A stretch of 64,000 bases of DNA from Vibrio ruber DSM 16370 (GTDB taxonomy: Bacteria; Pseudomonadota; Gammaproteobacteria; Enterobacterales; Vibrionaceae), in contig NZ_FULE01000014.1 of NCBI RefSeq assembly GCF_900163965.1, forward strand, positions 1-64,000. Reading direction: 5' to 3'. Under the pieces are notes generated by a model that had not been told where the DNA came from, made no database searches, and saw only the letters and a list, made by a program, of their open reading frames with translations. Below, in pieces: positions 1 through 7,515 of the stretch; the first letter of the stretch is position 1, and the number at the start of each line of letters is the position of its first letter. Both the position numbers and the translations under genes were made by a program.

Positions 1-216
1 TTTAACGGAAAGTTCCGCGATGAATGTTTAAACGAACATTGGTTTCGGGATCTGAGTCATGCTCGTGAACTCATCAGTAGCTGGCGTATGGATTACAATG
101 AAAATCGTCCTCACTCAGCACTGGATTATCTGACTCCATCTGAGTTTGCAGCAACCACAAGAACAGTAACGAACAATGGTGATTTAATAAGCATTACTAA
201 TGAAATTTTGGATTAA
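1..216 (+). pseudogene. IS3-family transposase (OrfB), C-terminal fragment
   Basis: An open frame enters from the window edge and stops with TAA at 214-216. It encodes about 71 residues of the C-terminal part of an IS3-type DDE transposase. The segment FNGKFRDECLNEHWF and the later W-R-x-D-Y-N-x-x-R-P-H-S-A-L motif are the family's typical post-catalytic glutamate region. The right inverted repeat follows directly at 221-233. The 5' part lies outside the window, so whether the element is complete cannot be judged. Confidence 0.9.
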
Positions 217-233
217 TTCTTGGGGGCAGGTCA
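1..233 (+). mobile_element. Right end of an IS3-family insertion sequence
   Basis: The transposase tail ends at 216, and TGGGGGCAGGTCA at 221-233 is the reverse complement of the TGACCTGCCCCCA terminus known from the IS407-type branch of IS3 elements. Sequence from 234 onward reads as the body of a tyrosine recombinase gene, so the element has inserted into that gene. The target-site duplication cannot be checked because the left end is outside the window. Confidence 0.8.
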
Positions 234-284
234 GATGAGCAAGTACTCATCACTGAGTTAGACAACTTTATCCATAGTAAACGT

Positions 285-1175
285 TTGGAAAAAGTTACAC
301 CATTAACTCTGACGCAGTTGAATCAGCGTTGCACAAATTTCTTAGATTACCTAACCAAGCAAAACGTTAGTTTATCTGCCAAAGCTGCCAACACTTACAG
401 AGACCACTTAATTGAAACGGGATTAAGTGCAAAAACAGTAAAAGAATACATTGCGGCCAATAAACAGTTCTTTGATTACTGCGAACGAATTGAACTCATT
501 GAGAAAAATGTCTTCAAAGCCATAAAAGCACCAAAGACTCGTGGTACAAAAGCATCACAGCAACGTGACCGCTGGCAGTTGAAAGAGATCAAAAGGCTAT
601 TATCCAGCTCTGAATTTCGTAAAAAAGACGCTCAGTTCCAGTGGACAACTAAACTGCAAATTTACCAAGGATGCCGCCCTTCAGAGGTTTGTCAATTAAC
701 AACCCATAATATCCAAATGATTGATGGTGTCCCATGCATCTCGATTTCTGATTCCGAAGCGGGACAGAGGCTAAAAACGACCAATGCTTTTCGCATTGTC
801 CCCTTGCACAGTCAATTGATAAAAGGAGGGTTTCTTGAGTATGTGCAAGAGCGCCGAGAGCAAAAGCAGAAACAGTTGTTTAACTATAAACCACATGGCG
901 AGAATAAAGATTGGTCATTTCGATACCGCACTAACTTAGGAAAATTACAAACAGCCATTGGAATGAAACCCAATGCACGGCCAACTGCCTACTCGTTCCG
1001 ACACACTTTTATCGATGAGTTAAAGATTGCTGATATACCTGAGCATGTCGTTGCGGAGATCGTTGGTCATGCTCACCCCAACATCACGTATGGTCGCTAT
1101 GGAAAACAAGCTCAAATTCAACAACTACATGATGCTGTAAACAAATTCCCATGTCTGGAGGTAAACGATGCGTAA
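285..1175 (+). CDS. Tyrosine recombinase/integrase, N-terminus truncated by the IS
   Basis: Phage-type site-specific recombinase. Counting from the TTG at 285, the core-binding domain covers about residues 5-85 and the catalytic domain 95-290. Visible active-site residues are Arg131 in GCRPSEVCQL, Lys164, Arg239 in YSFRHTF (a Tyr sits where box II usually has His), His262 in VGHAH and the nucleophile Tyr272 in TYGRYGK. Relatives are often 400 residues or longer. The same frame stays open upstream through 234-284 up to the IS end (DEQVLITELDNF...), which shows the original N-terminus was removed by the IS. The TTG start is therefore only a possible restart. It overlaps the next gene by 8 nt. 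Probably the integrase of a decayed genomic island. Confidence 0.75.
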   Translation: MEKVTPLTLTQLNQRCTNFLDYLTKQNVSLSAKAANTYRDHLIETGLSAKTVKEYIAANKQFFDYCERIELIEKNVFKAIKAPKTRGTKASQQRDRWQLKEIKRLLSSSEFRKKDAQFQWTTKLQIYQGCRPSEVCQLTTHNIQMIDGVPCISISDSEAGQRLKTTNAFRIVPLHSQLIKGGFLEYVQERREQKQKQLFNYKPHGENKDWSFRYRTNLGKLQTAIGMKPNARPTAYSFRHTFIDELKIADIPEHVVAEIVGHAHPNITYGRYGKQAQIQQLHDAVNKFPCLEVNDA

Positions 1176-1551
1176 ACTAGCGAATTTTGAGCTTCAAGCC
1201 GTGACAGAAGCGTTGGAACATGCGGATTTCACTCAAGAATATGATTTTACGCATCTAGTCAGTTGTGGAATAAACATCGAACATATCCGCCGAGTTTATC
1301 GACTTAAGTTGTCTTTGAGGCGTAACCCAACCCGAACAATTTTCGATGAGCTAGACAGTGTCTATTCAATTTATTCCACTATAGAGTCATTTAGCCAGCT
1401 AAAACTAATATTGGGTTATGAATTGCAAGAAGATGAACAAGAACGTGAGGATAAACTTCTGTTTCTAATGCACTTTCTAGAGCAGCATGGAATGCGACTT
1501 CAAACGAATGGAATCCAAGTACCATTCTCAGTTTTCGTCAATTTGATGTAG
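1168..1551 (+). CDS. Hypothetical protein linked to the integrase
   Basis: A 127-residue acidic, mostly helical protein that I do not recognise. Its ATG overlaps the end of the integrase frame (GATGCG), so the two are translationally coupled. Charged stretches such as QEDEQEREDKLLFL and an absence of signal peptide or membrane segments suggest a cytosolic partner. Translational coupling to a recombinase suggests a role in excision or element maintenance, but no motif supports a specific function. Confidence 0.6.
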   Translation: MRKLANFELQAVTEALEHADFTQEYDFTHLVSCGINIEHIRRVYRLKLSLRRNPTRTIFDELDSVYSIYSTIESFSQLKLILGYELQEDEQEREDKLLFLMHFLEQHGMRLQTNGIQVPFSVFVNLM

Positions 1552-1560
1552 AGAGTTGTT

Positions 1561-1749
1561 ATGGATGATAATCAACTAATAGACAATGCTCTGACTTTAG
1601 ATACTTTTGCCATGGTTAGAATTGTGAACGATGGGGATGCTTGGGTTCAATATGGTGACAATATTAAAATCGTTACCAGAGCGAAAGCAGCAAATATCAC
1701 AGCGGAAGTACTTAAAGTCATTGCAAAAGAGCTGAATAGACAAGAGTAG
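1561..1749 (+). CDS. Small hypothetical protein, third gene of the integrase set
   Basis: A 62-residue protein starting 9 nt after the previous stop, preceded by a GAGAGTTGTT stretch as a weak ribosome site. It reads as a compact alpha/beta protein (FAMVRIVNDGDAWVQYGDN, then a helical C-terminus). No known domain recognised. Position and spacing put it in one transcript with the recombinase. A GC-rich hairpin follows at 1764-1779. Confidence 0.5.
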   Translation: MDDNQLIDNALTLDTFAMVRIVNDGDAWVQYGDNIKIVTRAKAANITAEVLKVIAKELNRQE

Positions 1750-1763
1750 TAACATCGAAACAT

Positions 1764-1779
1764 GGCGGCTTCTGCCGCC
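1764..1779 (+). terminator. Probable terminator of the integrase operon
   Basis: GGCGGC-TTCT-GCCGCC is a perfect 6-bp GC stem with a tetraloop, 15 nt after the stop of the 62-residue gene, followed by TATTTAAAAAT. The U-tract is weak, so efficiency is uncertain. Confidence 0.5.
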
Positions 1780-2010
1780 TATTTAAAAATAATACAGAAT
1801 CTAGCCGTTCAGAATTTAAACAAGGTGGAATAAACTATTTCGATCAAGGTGATAATTTACGATCTTGCGATAAACAATTAAAATACAACTAGTTAAAAAC
1901 AATCTACTTTGTTTTTATGCCGCATTTCGTCTTGTTGAAATGCCGTATTTATTCCTATTGGCAACATGGTAAGTTATACTGAAGCCAATATGTAAGCGAA
2001 GGAGGTTCAA

Positions 2011-2415
2011 ATGACAGCCGTTGAATGTATTTATCAAAAGATAAAACGCTCTAGACGTTACGTCTTTGAACGTAAAGACTTTGATGATGTAGCAAGCTAC
2101 GACCAGGTTGGACGAGCGCTAAGACAACTAGTTAAACAAGGTGATTTGATTAAGATTGGCTACGGTCTGTATACCAAAGCCAAACTCAATAGCCTAACGG
2201 GTAAACCTATGCCCACACACCCTGGCGGTACTGATGCTCTGATGCGTGAAATTTTGAAGATGAAAGGCGTCGATTTTGAAATGGATAGCCTCTCTTGGCA
2301 AAGCCTTTCAGGTCAGAGTACTCAAATCCCTTCATCCGTCCAGTACTCATGGAACCCAAAGCAATTTAATCGCAAATTAGTCGTAGGTAACAGAGTACTT
2401 AACTCACAAAATTGA
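2011..2415 (+). CDS. AbiEi-type antitoxin/transcriptional regulator (DUF6088-like)
   Basis: A 134-residue protein with an N-terminal winged-helix region (residues 1-60, ending KIGYGLYTKAK) typical of the antitoxin half of type IV AbiE toxin-antitoxin systems. In that family this domain binds the operon promoter and autoregulates. AAGGAGG lies 8 nt upstream of the ATG. It overlaps or abuts the nucleotidyltransferase gene downstream, which is the usual AbiE order. It is shorter than classical AbiEi (around 200 residues), as is common for DUF6088 members. Family assignment rests on sequence pattern and the partner gene. Confidence 0.75.
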   Translation: MTAVECIYQKIKRSRRYVFERKDFDDVASYDQVGRALRQLVKQGDLIKIGYGLYTKAKLNSLTGKPMPTHPGGTDALMREILKMKGVDFEMDSLSWQSLSGQSTQIPSSVQYSWNPKQFNRKLVVGNRVLNSQN

Positions 2416-2417
2416 CG

Positions 2418-3359
2418 ATGAAAAAACTAAAACAACAATTCTTAGAGGTTTCCGATGCTTTGGCACTAGGAAACCCAGCGATCATTGAGAAAGATTATTG
2501 GGTCGTCGCTTTACTTGCGGAGCTTGAAGCACTCTCAGTTGAAACACACAAACTGGTTTTCTCAGGTGGTACGGCACTTGCCAAATCTGATGTCAAAATA
2601 CTCCGTATGTCAGAAGATGTAGATATTAAACTCATTCCTTCACAGGAGTTTGTCGCCTTAAGCCGTGGTAAAAAAAAGGCTTTACGGAAAGCATTGGTTG
2701 AGCAAATCGAAGCGAGAATCGCACAATCAGGTCACTTTGCTATCGAAGATAAATTAGTACGTAACGAATATCGTTATGTGGAATATGAGCTTAAATATCC
2801 TCAACAATTTAGCCAAGCTCCTTGCTTGCGTCCAATTATCAAGCTTGAGTTAATGGAAACGATTTCTCTTCATGCGATAGAAGAACGCTCCATACAATCG
2901 TTGGTTTCAGAACTTTACCAACAATCAAGAGAAGTCAACGCGTTTGCTTGCGTTTCTATTCAGGCAACTTTGGTGGAAAAAGTTCTTTCTATGCTCCGCC
3001 GTACCATGTTGGTCAAGCGTGACTCGGAGCGAAACGACGATGCCACTTTGGTTCGTCACATTTACGATGTTCACTGTATCGATATCGCGGAAAAAACTAC
3101 TAGCGAAATACTCGCACCACTTTTTCACACGGTTTTACAAGAAGACATCCAACGTTTTGGCAACCAACATGCCGAGTTTGTCGAAGATCCTGTCAATGAA
3201 TTGAATCTCGGGTTACAAGAATTAGAGAGTAATCCCCTCTTTCGACAACGTTTTGATGACTTTGTAAAACCAATGGTATTTAACCCACAACCACACGATT
3301 TTGATACGTGCTTTGCTTCATTTAAACGAATTGCGAAGTCACTGATAACAACCATTTAG
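2418..3359 (+). CDS. AbiEii/AbiGii-type nucleotidyltransferase toxin
   Basis: A 313-residue protein with the nucleotidyltransferase core FSGGTALAK (about residues 48-56) and SEDVDIK (65-71). These are the Gly-Gly and Asp-x-Asp metal and nucleotide site of AbiEii/AbiGii toxins. In the AbiE family the toxin inhibits growth and can abort phage infection, while AbiEi neutralises it. I prefer the ATG at 2418. A TTG at 2412 would overlap the antitoxin stop by 4 nt. The gene ends 8 nt before the truncated hsdM, so it may originally have been cargo inside a restriction-modification island. Confidence 0.8.
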   Translation: MKKLKQQFLEVSDALALGNPAIIEKDYWVVALLAELEALSVETHKLVFSGGTALAKSDVKILRMSEDVDIKLIPSQEFVALSRGKKKALRKALVEQIEARIAQSGHFAIEDKLVRNEYRYVEYELKYPQQFSQAPCLRPIIKLELMETISLHAIEERSIQSLVSELYQQSREVNAFACVSIQATLVEKVLSMLRRTMLVKRDSERNDDATLVRHIYDVHCIDIAEKTTSEILAPLFHTVLQEDIQRFGNQHAEFVEDPVNELNLGLQELESNPLFRQRFDDFVKPMVFNPQPHDFDTCFASFKRIAKSLITTI

Positions 3360-3367
3360 AGTAAAAA

Positions 3368-3715
3368 ATGAATAAACAACAGCTTGCCGCCAAAATTTGG
3401 GAATCGGCGAACCAGATGCGTTCTAAAATTGAAGCCAACGACTACAAAGATTACATTTTGGGCTTCATCTTCTATAAGTTCTTGTCTGATAAACAAGTTC
3501 AGTTCTTACTCCAAAATGACTTTGATAACGAATTGATTTCAAAGGTAAGTGAAGCGGATGCCGACACAGTTAAGTTTGTCCAAGATGAACTAGGTTACTT
3601 CATTGCATATGACAACCTGTTTTCAACGTGGGTCAATGACGGTAAAGACTTTGACATTGCGTATGTTCGTGATTCTTTGTCTGCTTTTAGTCGACCAAGA
3701 GGTTCGAATCTCTGA
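3368..3715 (+). pseudogene. hsdM: Truncated type I restriction-modification methyltransferase subunit (HsdM N-terminus)
   Basis: Residues 1-108 match the N-terminal helical domain of HsdM (KIWESANQMR, YKDYILGFIFYKFLSDK, YNLFSTW-like motifs). A full HsdM has 500 or more residues and carries the N6-adenine methylase NPPF motif, which is absent here. Homology ends near position 3693 and the frame closes after SRPRGSNL. No hsdS or hsdR follows. The breakpoint coincides with a tRNA T-arm-like sequence (AGAGGTTCGAATCT, about 3697-3710), which suggests an excision or recombination scar. Non-functional as a methylase. Confidence 0.8.
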
Positions 3716-4212
3716 AGGTGGTGAGCTGAACAAGGTTCGAACTACCGCACTTCCGAACGGCCAACCAGAGGTTGCCTTGCCAGCCCACCGTAACTTGAGC
3801 GAGCTAAGGCTACACATAAAGCGTATGCGATACAAGGCATGGTCTTTATATGCTGGAAGTGAATGTGCGGGGTTCGAATCCCGGCACTGGTTCTGTCGGT
3901 GCTTGAGAATCGTAATCGCTGTGGGGGTTCATGGTGATTGGCTGGTTGCCGGATTTTGTGGTGTGTCGGAGAGATTGGTACTTTGGATGACATGGGGTTT
4001 TCTGTTTTATGCGAGTGACATCTTAATTTTGACGGGTTGTATGCTGCGCGATGGCTTTGCCGCTCTCTGTGCCTTCATGCTCCGCGCCCCAGACACTTTT
4101 GCCTTGCCCGCAAAAGTGTCCAAAAAGGTCGGTTGATTCGGGGGCGGGGGGCGCTGCCGGAGATGTAAGGGTTTATTGATTTATTGAAGTCCTGAATTCG
4201 GCATCATCCCCC
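3716..4212. other. Non-coding island junction with tRNA-like scraps
   Basis: About 500 bp without a credible gene. It contains T-arm-like motifs near 3698 (GGTTCGAATCT), 3733 (AGGTTCGAACT) and 3870 (GGGGTTCGAATCCC). No acceptor or anticodon stem can be folded around any of them, so none is a complete tRNA. A strong inverted repeat sits at 4092-4120. The 177-codon frame across this stretch has no family resemblance and overlaps the hsdM remnant. Best read as recombination debris between an island and the conserved chromosome. Confidence 0.5.
4092..4120. repeat. Perfect 11-bp inverted repeat
   Basis: GACACTTTTGC, a 7-nt loop, then GCAAAAGTGTC. It lies between the hsdM remnant and the convergent LysR gene. 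It lacks a U-tract immediately after the stem, so it may be a palindromic repeat unit rather than a terminator, though it could end the LysR transcript. Confidence 0.6.
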
Positions 4213-5112
4213 TCATTTCTCACTTTGCCCGGCTATCGTTTTGGCATGTTCAAATAGCTCGTTGATGTAAGGATGCGGGCTTTTGGCATCGGCCAGTCGC
4301 ACCAACACAATTTCCAGTGGCTCGCGATAGTCTGACCAAATGTGAACGAGCCTGCCGTCATCGATATATGCCTTCGCTACAGAATAAGGAATGCAAGCCA
4401 CACCATTGCCGTGTATCGCCATCGGTAGCAGAGATTCAGAAATGGTGGATTGGAAAACAACCGAGAGTTTTTTCGCCTGAGGTGTGGCGTTAAACAGCGG
4501 CTGAGACAGCTCCAAAAGCTGAGAAGACGGTGCATACGTCAAATGGGGAATGGATACTTCTTCCAGCAGTTTGAGCGAGAACGATGCACCACAAACCCAA
4601 ATCAGTGCGTCATCCGCCAATTTTAACACTTCAAATTCATCCGATTCGAAATAGCGTGCCGCTTGGTTACTTTGATAAAACAGTAAACAATCAGCCCGCT
4701 GAGATTGCAATGCAGCCTGATAGCCGGTCACTGAACGTACCCCCGAATCGATGCTACTGACAAGCGGTGTTGTCATGTAGTTCAATATTTGCGTAAACCA
4801 CTGCGGGAAAAAGTTACAAGCCAAAGTATGCAAAGACGCAAACACCATCGGGTTCGGTTTATTGGCCACCATCTCTTCACAGCGTTCCGCCATTTGTACC
4901 ATTTCTGCGGCAATGGGATAAAGCCTTTTGCCTTCCGGTGTTAACTTGACGGGAGTCCGGCTTCGGTCAAACAGTTCAACATTCAGATGCTGCTCCAGCT
5001 GCTGAATTCTGCGACTAAATGCAGCCTGAGAAGATGCATTTAATTGAGCGGCCAATGAAAATTTCTGGCAATCTGCCAAGGTGATAAAATCCTTTAACCA
5101 GCGAACATTCAT
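4213..5112 (-). CDS. LysR-family regulator of the aap locus
   Basis: A 299-residue LTTR. The N-terminal winged helix-turn-helix spans residues 1-65 (WLKDFITLADCQKFSLAAQ, then SQAAFSRRIQQLEQHL), followed by a periplasmic-binding-like effector domain. The opening WLxDFxTL..C..FS.AA..... resembles the HypT/YjiE subgroup. It is divergent from aapJ with 165 bp between them, and that gap contains a 23-bp palindrome at 5144-5166. Regulation of the amino-acid uptake genes is inferred from this arrangement; the effector is unknown. Confidence 0.85.
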   Translation of the reverse strand: MNVRWLKDFITLADCQKFSLAAQLNASSQAAFSRRIQQLEQHLNVELFDRSRTPVKLTPEGKRLYPIAAEMVQMAERCEEMVANKPNPMVFASLHTLACNFFPQWFTQILNYMTTPLVSSIDSGVRSVTGYQAALQSQRADCLLFYQSNQAARYFESDEFEVLKLADDALIWVCGASFSLKLLEEVSIPHLTYAPSSQLLELSQPLFNATPQAKKLSVVFQSTISESLLPMAIHGNGVACIPYSVAKAYIDDGRLVHIWSDYREPLEIVLVRLADAKSPHPYINELFEHAKTIAGQSEK

Positions 5113-5143
5113 CCTTTAATTCCTTCATCTTCACATTATCGAA

Positions 5144-5166
5144 ATTTTGCATAAGTCATGCAAAAT
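5144..5166. promoter_or_regulatory. Palindromic operator candidate between lysR and aapJ
   Basis: ATTTTGCAT, 5-nt spacer AAGTC, ATGCAAAAT: perfect 9-bp arms with an embedded T-N11-A pattern as favoured by LysR regulators. It is 32 nt upstream of the lysR start and 111 nt upstream of aapJ, consistent with autoregulation and activation of the divergent operon. Confidence 0.55.
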
Positions 5167-5277
5167 ACAAGACATCAAATGCTTCCAATCAGTATAGATA
5201 AACGCATAGATTATCATCAAAGGAAAGGGAAATTTAACAACAACCCCATTAAACTGTAATAAATAAAAGGATTTATT

Positions 5278-6300
5278 ATGAGACTTAAGTCAATAGCAGT
5301 TATTGCATATGGATTACTGTCCGTCGGTTTCTCAACGGCCAGTTATGCAAATCTTAAAGACGATATTATTCAACGTGGTACGCTGAAATGTGGTGTTTCA
5401 AGCGACAAAATGGGCTTTTCATACATCAATGACCAAGGTAAATGGGCAGGCATGGATGTGGATTACTGCCGTGCGGTCGCGGCGGCTGTTTTAGGTGACC
5501 CGAAAAAAGTTGAATACATTACCACCACTTCCAAAAACCGCTTCACCTCCCTCGCTTCCGGCGAAATCGATATTCTGTCACGTTCGACAACCTGGACGGT
5601 TTCTCGCGATGCCAAACTGGGTGCTGACTTCACCACGATCTGGTTTTATGACGGTCAAGGTTTCATGACGCGTAAATCTCTCGGAATTAAATCAGCAACC
5701 GAGCTCAATGGTGCAACGTTTTGTCTCTCTCCGGGGACTACCTCTGAACATAACCTTGCTGACTACTTCGGATCAAGAGGGCTGACTTATCGTTCCGTTG
5801 TTTTTGAAAAGACAGAAGAGCTGTACGCGGCATACCAAAAAGGCCGGTGCGATGCACTCACCAATGATGTCACAGGATTAGCGGCGCGCCGTACCCTGTT
5901 TAAAGATCCAAACCAGCACGTCATTCTCCCGGAAGTGATTTCAAAAGAACCGCTTGGCCCTTACGTCAAACAAGGCGATAACGAATGGCGTGATGTCGTT
6001 ACCATGGTCGGTAACGCGCTGATCGAAGCTGAAGAGTTAGGTGTCACGCAACAAAATGCCGCAAAGCTGGCTAAATCATCACCAAAGCCTAAGATTAAAC
6101 GTCTGCTTGGGACTGAAGGCAGCCTTGGCACAGATTTAGGTCTGAAACCGGACTGGGCACTGAAAGCGATTGAAGCAACCGGAAACTACGGTGAAGTTTT
6201 TGCCCGCAATGTCGGGGTCAATTCACCCCTGAAATTTGAACGTGGAGCGAACGCGCTATACACCAACGGTGGCTTAATGTACTCCCCGCCTTTCCGTTAA
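5278..6300 (+). CDS. aapJ: General L-amino acid ABC transporter, substrate-binding protein AapJ
   Basis: A 340-residue periplasmic binding protein with a signal peptide (residues 1-24, cleavage after ASYA). The LKCGVS, GKWAGMDVDYCRAVAAA and TTWTVSRDAKLGADF segments are hallmarks of the AapJ/BztA subfamily. In that family it binds a broad range of polar L-amino acids (Glu, Gln, Asp, Asn and others) and delivers them to AapQM. First gene of an operon aapJ-aapQ-aapM-aapP-iaaA. AAAAGGA lies upstream of the ATG. Confidence 0.9.
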   Translation: MRLKSIAVIAYGLLSVGFSTASYANLKDDIIQRGTLKCGVSSDKMGFSYINDQGKWAGMDVDYCRAVAAAVLGDPKKVEYITTTSKNRFTSLASGEIDILSRSTTWTVSRDAKLGADFTTIWFYDGQGFMTRKSLGIKSATELNGATFCLSPGTTSEHNLADYFGSRGLTYRSVVFEKTEELYAAYQKGRCDALTNDVTGLAARRTLFKDPNQHVILPEVISKEPLGPYVKQGDNEWRDVVTMVGNALIEAEELGVTQQNAAKLAKSSPKPKIKRLLGTEGSLGTDLGLKPDWALKAIEATGNYGEVFARNVGVNSPLKFERGANALYTNGGLMYSPPFR

Positions 6301-6364
6301 TCGACTTTAACGACCAGCCTGCGTTTGCGTGGGCTGACCTTCCATGGACAGGTGGGAATCACAC

Positions 6365-7513
6365 ATGAAATTGACCAAAGGAACCCTGATAGACTGGGGC
6401 CAGCAAGCCTTACTGTTAATCACGGTGACACTCTTATTTTGGTACTTAGGTACTAACGCTTCTGAAAATATTGGCAAACTTGGCATTACCACGGGTTTTG
6501 ACTTTCTTCGTGAACGTGCCGGTTATGACATCTCGTTTAGCCTGATTGATTACAACCAAAATGATACTTACTTAAAAGCCTACTACGTGGGGGTTGCCAA
6601 CACACTGCTGGTTTCGTTTTTAAGTATCATTCTGGCAACCGTCATTGGCTTTATTATCGGTGTCGGTCGCGTCTCGAATAACTGGGTGGTCAGTCGCCTG
6701 TGCCGTGCATACGTGGAATTGGTTCGTAATGTACCACTCGTGGTTCAGCTCGTTTGGTGGTATGCCCTGTTCCTCAGCTTGCCGGCGATTCGTAACAGTA
6801 TTCAGCTAAGCGATAACATTTACCTTTCTAACCGTGGCTTGGCCATTCCCCATTTGTCATTCGCGGGCTGGGGCGGCTATATATTTCTCGCGTTGCTTGT
6901 CTCGTGTTGTGCGGCATTTGCCTATCGCAAAGCGGTGATCAGCAAGGTTCAGTGGGTCGGTTTTACCCCGGTTTTATGGCCCCGGCTATTGGCGATCATC
7001 GTGTCGTTACCCTTGTTGGTGGTTCTCTATACTCTGGTCTCCGGCAATTTCGAGTACAGCACACCAAAGCTGGCCGGATTTAACTTTCAGGGCGGGATGA
7101 TTGTGATTCCGGAACTGGTCGCGCTGTGGATTGCGCTCTCGGTTTACAGTGCCAGTTACATTGCAGAAATCGTCCGGGGCTGTATTCAGTCCATCGCCAA
7201 AGGCCAGCACGAGGCCGGAAAAGCACTTGGATTTAACGATTCAGCCATTATGTGGAAATTGATTGTGCCGCAGGCCATTTATCCGATGGTGCCGCAAATC
7301 ACCAGTGTTTACCTGAATATTATTAAGAACTCGTCACTCGGTGTCGTGATCGGCTTTATGGAGCTGGTGTCCTCTACCGGCGGTACGACCTTAAACAATA
7401 CCGGACAGGCTATTGAGTGCATCCTGATCGTAATGGGGACGTATTGTGTCTTCAGCCTGGTCACCAGCTTACTGATGAACTGGTACAACTCACACGTTGC
7501 GATAGGGAAATAA
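6365..7513 (+). CDS. aapQ: General L-amino acid ABC transporter, permease AapQ
   Basis: A 382-residue inner-membrane permease of the HisMQ type with an extended N-terminal region, as usual for AapQ/BztB. The EAA loop reads GKALGFNDSAIMWKLIVPQA (near residue 290), the contact site for the ATPase. I chose the ATG at 6365 (AGGTGGGA about 8 nt upstream) over one at 6344. The stop is 2 nt before the aapM start, so the two permeases are translated as a pair and form a heterodimer in the known family. Confidence 0.9.
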   Translation: MKLTKGTLIDWGQQALLLITVTLLFWYLGTNASENIGKLGITTGFDFLRERAGYDISFSLIDYNQNDTYLKAYYVGVANTLLVSFLSIILATVIGFIIGVGRVSNNWVVSRLCRAYVELVRNVPLVVQLVWWYALFLSLPAIRNSIQLSDNIYLSNRGLAIPHLSFAGWGGYIFLALLVSCCAAFAYRKAVISKVQWVGFTPVLWPRLLAIIVSLPLLVVLYTLVSGNFEYSTPKLAGFNFQGGMIVIPELVALWIALSVYSASYIAEIVRGCIQSIAKGQHEAGKALGFNDSAIMWKLIVPQAIYPMVPQITSVYLNIIKNSSLGVVIGFMELVSSTGGTTLNNTGQAIECILIVMGTYCVFSLVTSLLMNWYNSHVAIGK

Positions 7514-7515
7514 AC

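Noticed and set aside
3860..3895. A tRNA gene around GGGGTTCGAATCCC
   Set aside because: Only a T-arm-like hairpin is present; no acceptor, D or anticodon stem can be paired around it, and no CCA end follows.
3603..4136. A 177-codon plus-strand frame across the island junction
   Set aside because: It overlaps the hsdM remnant, has no recognisable family, and is rich in Cys, Trp and Arg as expected from chance translation of tRNA-like debris.
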